A stretch of DNA of 26,353 nt from CBDUSL01 sp965370265. Lineage in GTDB: Bacteria > Patescibacteriota > Patescibacteriia > JAXHNJ01. Under the pieces are notes generated by a model. That model was not told the DNA's origin. It made no database searches and saw only the letters and a program-made list of their open reading frames with translations. Positions 25,143 to 26,353 of the stretch are shown one piece after another (the stretch's first letter is position 1; each line of letters starts with the position of its first letter). The stretch covers positions 1-26,353 of the forward strand of contig CBDUSL010000009.1 in the NCBI GenBank assembly GCA_965370265.1. The letters run 5' to 3'. The translations under genes and the position numbers were made by a program.

Positions 25143-25856
25143 TTATTCTTTTTTGGCAACCATGTTAGAAGCTCTTAATAAAGAATCAAAAGTCCCCGCG
25201 TCTGTCCATTCATTTTTCACAATCGCAAATTTCATATTTCCCTTTTCAATAAAATGATTGTTAACGTCGGTAATTTCCAATTCTCCCCGATCGGAAGGCT
25301 TCAACGTTTTTATAATCTCAAAAACTGAATTATCATAAAGATATAACCCGGTGACCGCGAACTTAGATTTTGGATTCTTGGGTTTTTCTTCAATTTTTAA
25401 AATTTTATCCCCTTCTATTGTGGCTACCCCAAATCTTTCCGGATCATCAACTTCCTTTAGAAAAACCATCGCCCCTTCTGAAGTTTTCGAAAAATCATTA
25501 ATGGCCGAGGTAAAATTATCGATATATATATTATCGCCTAATATAACGGCAATTTTTTCTTCATCCGCAAAATCTTCAGATAAGCCCAGGGCCTGGGCAA
25601 TCCCGCCGGCTTTTTCCTGAATTTCATAAGTTAAATTGATGCCAAACTCTTTACCCGAACCCAAAAGATTTAAAAAATGGCCAGCGTGTCCAGGGCCTGA
25701 AATTATCAGAATATCCTTAATACCAGCCTTTGATAAAGTATTTAAGGGATAATAAATCATCGGTTTGTCATAAACCGGCAAAAGATGCTTATTTGTGACT
25801 TTGGTCAGTGGAAGCAGACGAGTGGCTGTCCCACCCGCTAGGATAATACCTTTCAT
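25143..25856 (-). CDS. rfbA: Short-form glucose-1-phosphate thymidylyltransferase-like nucleotidyltransferase
   Basis: A 237-residue RmlA/RfbA-type sugar-1-phosphate nucleotidyltransferase, likely making dTDP-glucose or a related NDP-sugar. The signature MKGIILAGGTATRLLPLTKVTNKHLLPVYDKPMIYYPL is near-complete; alanine replaces the usual glycine in GGxGTRL. Metal-binding D108 lies in VILGDNIY, and EEKP (156-159) and EWTDAGT (D219) complete the active site. It is about 50 residues shorter than RmlA, lacking the C-terminal extension involved in allostery and tetramer contacts, so NTP and sugar specificity are uncertain. It has its own consensus promoter and terminator. It may supply activated sugar for surface glycans. 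Confidence 0.88.
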   Translation of the reverse strand: MKGIILAGGTATRLLPLTKVTNKHLLPVYDKPMIYYPLNTLSKAGIKDILIISGPGHAGHFLNLLGSGKEFGINLTYEIQEKAGGIAQALGLSEDFADEEKIAVILGDNIYIDNFTSAINDFSKTSEGAMVFLKEVDDPERFGVATIEGDKILKIEEKPKNPKSKFAVTGLYLYDNSVFEIIKTLKPSDRGELEITDVNNHFIEKGNMKFAIVKNEWTDAGTFDSLLRASNMVAKKE

Positions 25857-25877
25857 ATATTTTTACTTAACTTAATT

Positions 25878-25906
25878 ATTCTATTAAACAATATTATTTG
25901 TGTCAA
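25878..25906 (-). promoter_or_regulatory. Promoter of the nucleotidyltransferase gene
   Basis: On the minus strand a perfect TTGACA (25906 to 25901), exactly 17 nt, TAGAAT (25883 to 25878, 5/6). The leader before the ATG at 25856 is about 16 nt and has no Shine-Dalgarno sequence. Confidence 0.8.
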
Positions 25907-25927
25907 ATGCCCAATTAATGATAATAT
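25898..25927 (+). promoter_or_regulatory. Possible divergent promoter for the SDR gene
   Basis: TTGTGT (25898-25903) is followed by TAATAT (25922-25927, 18-nt spacer) or GATAAT (25920-25925, 16-nt spacer). The -35 is weak and overlaps the nucleotidyltransferase -35 on the other strand. Confidence 0.35.
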
Positions 25928-25955
25928 ATAAATATTAACAATTAAGTACAAATAT

Positions 25956-26353
25956 ATGGGAAAAATTTTTATCACCGGGACAGGCGGTCAAATTGGTTCT
26001 GAACTCACTCCTGCTTTGGCAGAAAAATACGGAAAAGAGAATATCATCATGACCTACCACTCAAAAGAGCTTTCAGATGAATTGAAAGAATGCGGTACTG
26101 TTATTAAATTAGATGTTACTGACAACGAAAATTTAAAAAAAGTTTTTGAAGAAAATAATATATCGCAAATTTTCCATCTGGTCGGAATCTTATCAGCCAC
26201 AGGCGAACAAAAACCTGACTTAGCCTGGAAGGTTAACATGGAAAGCTTGAAAAGTATGCTTGATCTGGCTAAAGAGTATAAAGTTGAAAAAATGTTTTGG
26301 CCCAGTTCTATTGCCGCCTTTGGACCGACTACTCCGGTTGATAATACTCCCCA
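25956..26353 (+). CDS. NAD-dependent SDR epimerase, L-threonine 3-dehydrogenase-like (3' end cut by window)
   Basis: The first 132 residues of an extended short-chain dehydrogenase. The Rossmann motif ITGTGGQIGSEL (GxxGxxG) is at residues 7-18, followed by LDVTDNENLKKV, the HLVGILSATGEQKPDLAWKVNMESLKSMLDLA helix and FWPSSIAAFGPTTPVDNTP. The combination LLSATGE...LAW.VN and FWPSSIA.FGPTTP is characteristic of the SDR-type threonine 3-dehydrogenase subgroup, which oxidises L-threonine to 2-amino-3-ketobutyrate. The serine of the active site is visible; the YxxxK pair lies beyond the window. A UDP-sugar epimerase role cannot be excluded, since the gene is divergent from an NDP-sugar synthase. 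Confidence 0.85.
   Translation, partial: MGKIFITGTGGQIGSELTPALAEKYGKENIIMTYHSKELSDELKECGTVIKLDVTDNENLKKVFEENNISQIFHLVGILSATGEQKPDLAWKVNMESLKSMLDLAKEYKVEKMFWPSSIAAFGPTTPVDNTP

Overview
The window is a stretch of AT-rich, gene-dense bacterial chromosome. Genes abut or overlap by a few bases, and no intergenic gap exceeds about 140 bp. The content fits a small-genome Patescibacteria/CPR-type bacterium: a split dcw cluster, a type IV pilus operon with PilM/N/O but no secretin (PilQ) or PilP gene in view, a PEGA plus beta-propeller envelope protein, and a lipid-linked-sugar glycosyltransferase beside the pilus genes. Lineage is inferred from gene content and protein style; no 16S rRNA or tRNA gene was seen. 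TAA, TAG and TGA all appear to act as stops, which fits the standard bacterial code. The clear -35/-10 promoters read as ordinary housekeeping-sigma promoters, and most genes have weak or no Shine-Dalgarno sequence.

Layout. (1) 1-6778, mostly minus strand: peptidoglycan precursor and division genes in the order unknown membrane protein - mraY - murD - ftsW - murG - murC (murC runs off the left edge). The run is interrupted between murG and murC by one inverted small membrane-protein gene with its own promoter, strong ribosome-binding site and terminator. (2) 6744-8519, plus: a large multi-spanning glycosyltransferase whose 5' end overlaps the divergent membrane-protein gene. (3) 8521-17310, plus: a type IV pilus operon starting from a near-consensus extended -10 promoter: pilB, pilC, three minor-pilin-like proteins (two carrying large extra beta-rich modules), pilM, pilN, pilO and a small membrane protein. 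It ends in an intrinsic terminator nested in the 3' end of the convergent gene. (4) 17277-18864: an IscS-type cysteine desulfurase (minus) and rpmA (plus), divergent from promoters that share one -35 region. (5) 18911-23760, minus: a tight five-gene unit murA - ctpA - acylphosphatase - rplI - pyrG from a good promoter, ending at a bidirectional terminator. (6) 23819-26353: a PEGA/propeller protein (plus), a short RmlA-type nucleotidyltransferase (minus) and a truncated SDR epimerase/threonine-dehydrogenase-like gene (plus).

Together the genes build the cell envelope. MurA and MurC/MurD make the muropeptide precursor, MraY and MurG make lipid I and lipid II, and FtsW polymerises it. PilB/C/M/N/O drive a pilus whose tip or minor subunits appear to carry ligand-binding-like domains. 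The adjacent glycosyltransferase and the RmlA-like enzyme suggest surface glycosylation.

The most unusual points are the modular minor pilins (a lectin-like domain inserted inside a PilV-type pilin, and a 608-residue PilX-like protein), a probable leaderless promoter for murD, repeated divergent promoters sharing the same core elements, and terminators embedded in the ends of opposing genes.
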